A stretch of DNA of 7,325 bases from Acidobacteriota bacterium. GTDB taxonomy: Bacteria > Acidobacteriota > Terriglobia > Acidiferrales > UBA7541. The notes below the pieces were generated by a model. The model did no database searches and was not told the origin of the DNA. It was given only the letters and a program-made list of their open reading frames with translations. Numbering within the stretch: position 1 is the first letter of the stretch; each line of letters opens with the position of its first letter. Shown in pieces: positions 6,920 to 7,325 of the stretch. The position numbers and the translations under genes are program-made. Location of the stretch: positions 451 through 7,775 of the forward strand of contig PKUY01000265.1 in the NCBI GenBank assembly GCA_003131705.1, given 5' to 3'.

Positions 6920-7325
6920 CTATTTTTCCGGCAGGACGCCGACGCCGGCGGCGGCAACCCTGTCGCGCGTGGTGTTCTTCACGAGATACATCGCCTCGTC
7001 TGCGAGGTGCAGCAACTCAGCTTTCGTGCGCGAATCGCTGGGATAGGAGGCCACGCCCACGCTGGCCGTTACCGTGACGTTGAGCCCAGTGCCTTTGAGC
7101 CACTTCGTTTCGCGAATCAGTTTATGTAGGCGGTGCGCAACACTGAGTGCATTTTCCTTGGACGTCTGGGGAAGCAGAACTACAAATTCGTCGCCGCCGT
7201 AACGGAAAGCGAAATCGATCAGGCGACACTTTTCCTTGATGGCCTCGCCGATTTCGGCGAGCAGCTTCGAGCCGACCAGGTGGCCGTGCGTGTCGTTGAC
7301 GCTCTTGAAGTGGTCGAGGTCGATG
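6920..7325 (-). CDS. GGDEF-domain diguanylate cyclase, C-terminal part (5' end beyond the window)
   Basis: This is a diguanylate cyclase that makes cyclic di-GMP from two GTP. The visible 134 residues cover most of the catalytic domain and the true C-terminus (TAG at 6922-6920). Metal- and substrate-binding DLDHFKSVND (2-11) is followed by HGH. The active-site GGDEF is at residues 43-47 (7198-7184). The product-inhibition I-site RLID (34-37; 7225-7214) lies exactly five residues before it, so the enzyme looks both active and feedback-inhibited. The usual later elements VTASVGVASYP (84-94) and ADEAMYLVKNTTRDRV (108-123) are present. The N-terminal sensory or receiver part lies outside the window, so the signal it responds to is unknown. 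It is separated from the lpt operon by 122 bp containing a promoter and is probably a separate transcription unit, although no clear terminator follows it. Confidence 0.95.
   Translation of the reverse strand, partial: IDLDHFKSVNDTHGHLVGSKLLAEIGEAIKEKCRLIDFAFRYGGDEFVVLLPQTSKENALSVAHRLHKLIRETKWLKGTGLNVTVTASVGVASYPSDSRTKAELLHLADEAMYLVKNTTRDRVAAAGVGVLPEK

Overview
The window is a compact, GC-rich, gene-dense piece of a Gram-negative (diderm) chromosome. All six recognisable genes lie on the minus strand, so transcription runs from high to low coordinates. The gene set is an LPS-export operon followed by rpoN, rapZ and an MsbA-type exporter. The LptC and LptA parts are fused in one long protein, and the hpf/ptsN genes that often sit between rpoN and rapZ are absent. 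This combination suggests Acidobacteriota (class Terriglobia); some other diderm outside the Gammaproteobacteria is the main alternative. That placement is inference from layout and protein style, because no taxonomic marker gene is present.

Layout in transcription order: (1) 7325-6920, the C-terminal part of a GGDEF diguanylate cyclase with an intact active site and an RxxD inhibitory site. (2) 6919-6798, an intergenic region with a good sigma70-like promoter (TATACT -10). (3) 6797-4467, a 776-residue inner-membrane-anchored LptC/LptA-type fusion starting at TTG. (4) 4460-3735, lptB, the ATPase of the LPS transporter. (5) 3729-2287, rpoN (sigma-54). (6) 2274-1387, rapZ. (7) 1386-1173, a 214-bp intergenic region with a weak promoter candidate and two small inverted repeats. 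(8) 1172-1, an MsbA-like ABC exporter cut by the window edge just after the beginning of its nucleotide-binding domain.

Genes 3 to 6 are separated by only 6, 5 and 12 bp, have poor Shine-Dalgarno sequences of their own, and probably form one translationally coupled operon driven from the promoter near 6850. Functionally, MsbA would flip the lipid A-core across the inner membrane. LptB (with LptF/G, not in this window) would extract it, and the LptC/LptA fusion would carry it across the periplasm towards LptD/E. RpoN and RapZ link this envelope module to transcriptional control and, by analogy with E. coli, to amino-sugar (GlcN6P) homeostasis. I found no mobile element, CRISPR array, tRNA or rRNA, and nothing that looks like an entirely new system. 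The most noteworthy points are the giant LptC/LptA fusion, the stripped-down rpoN-rapZ neighbourhood, and the odd translation start of the ABC exporter.
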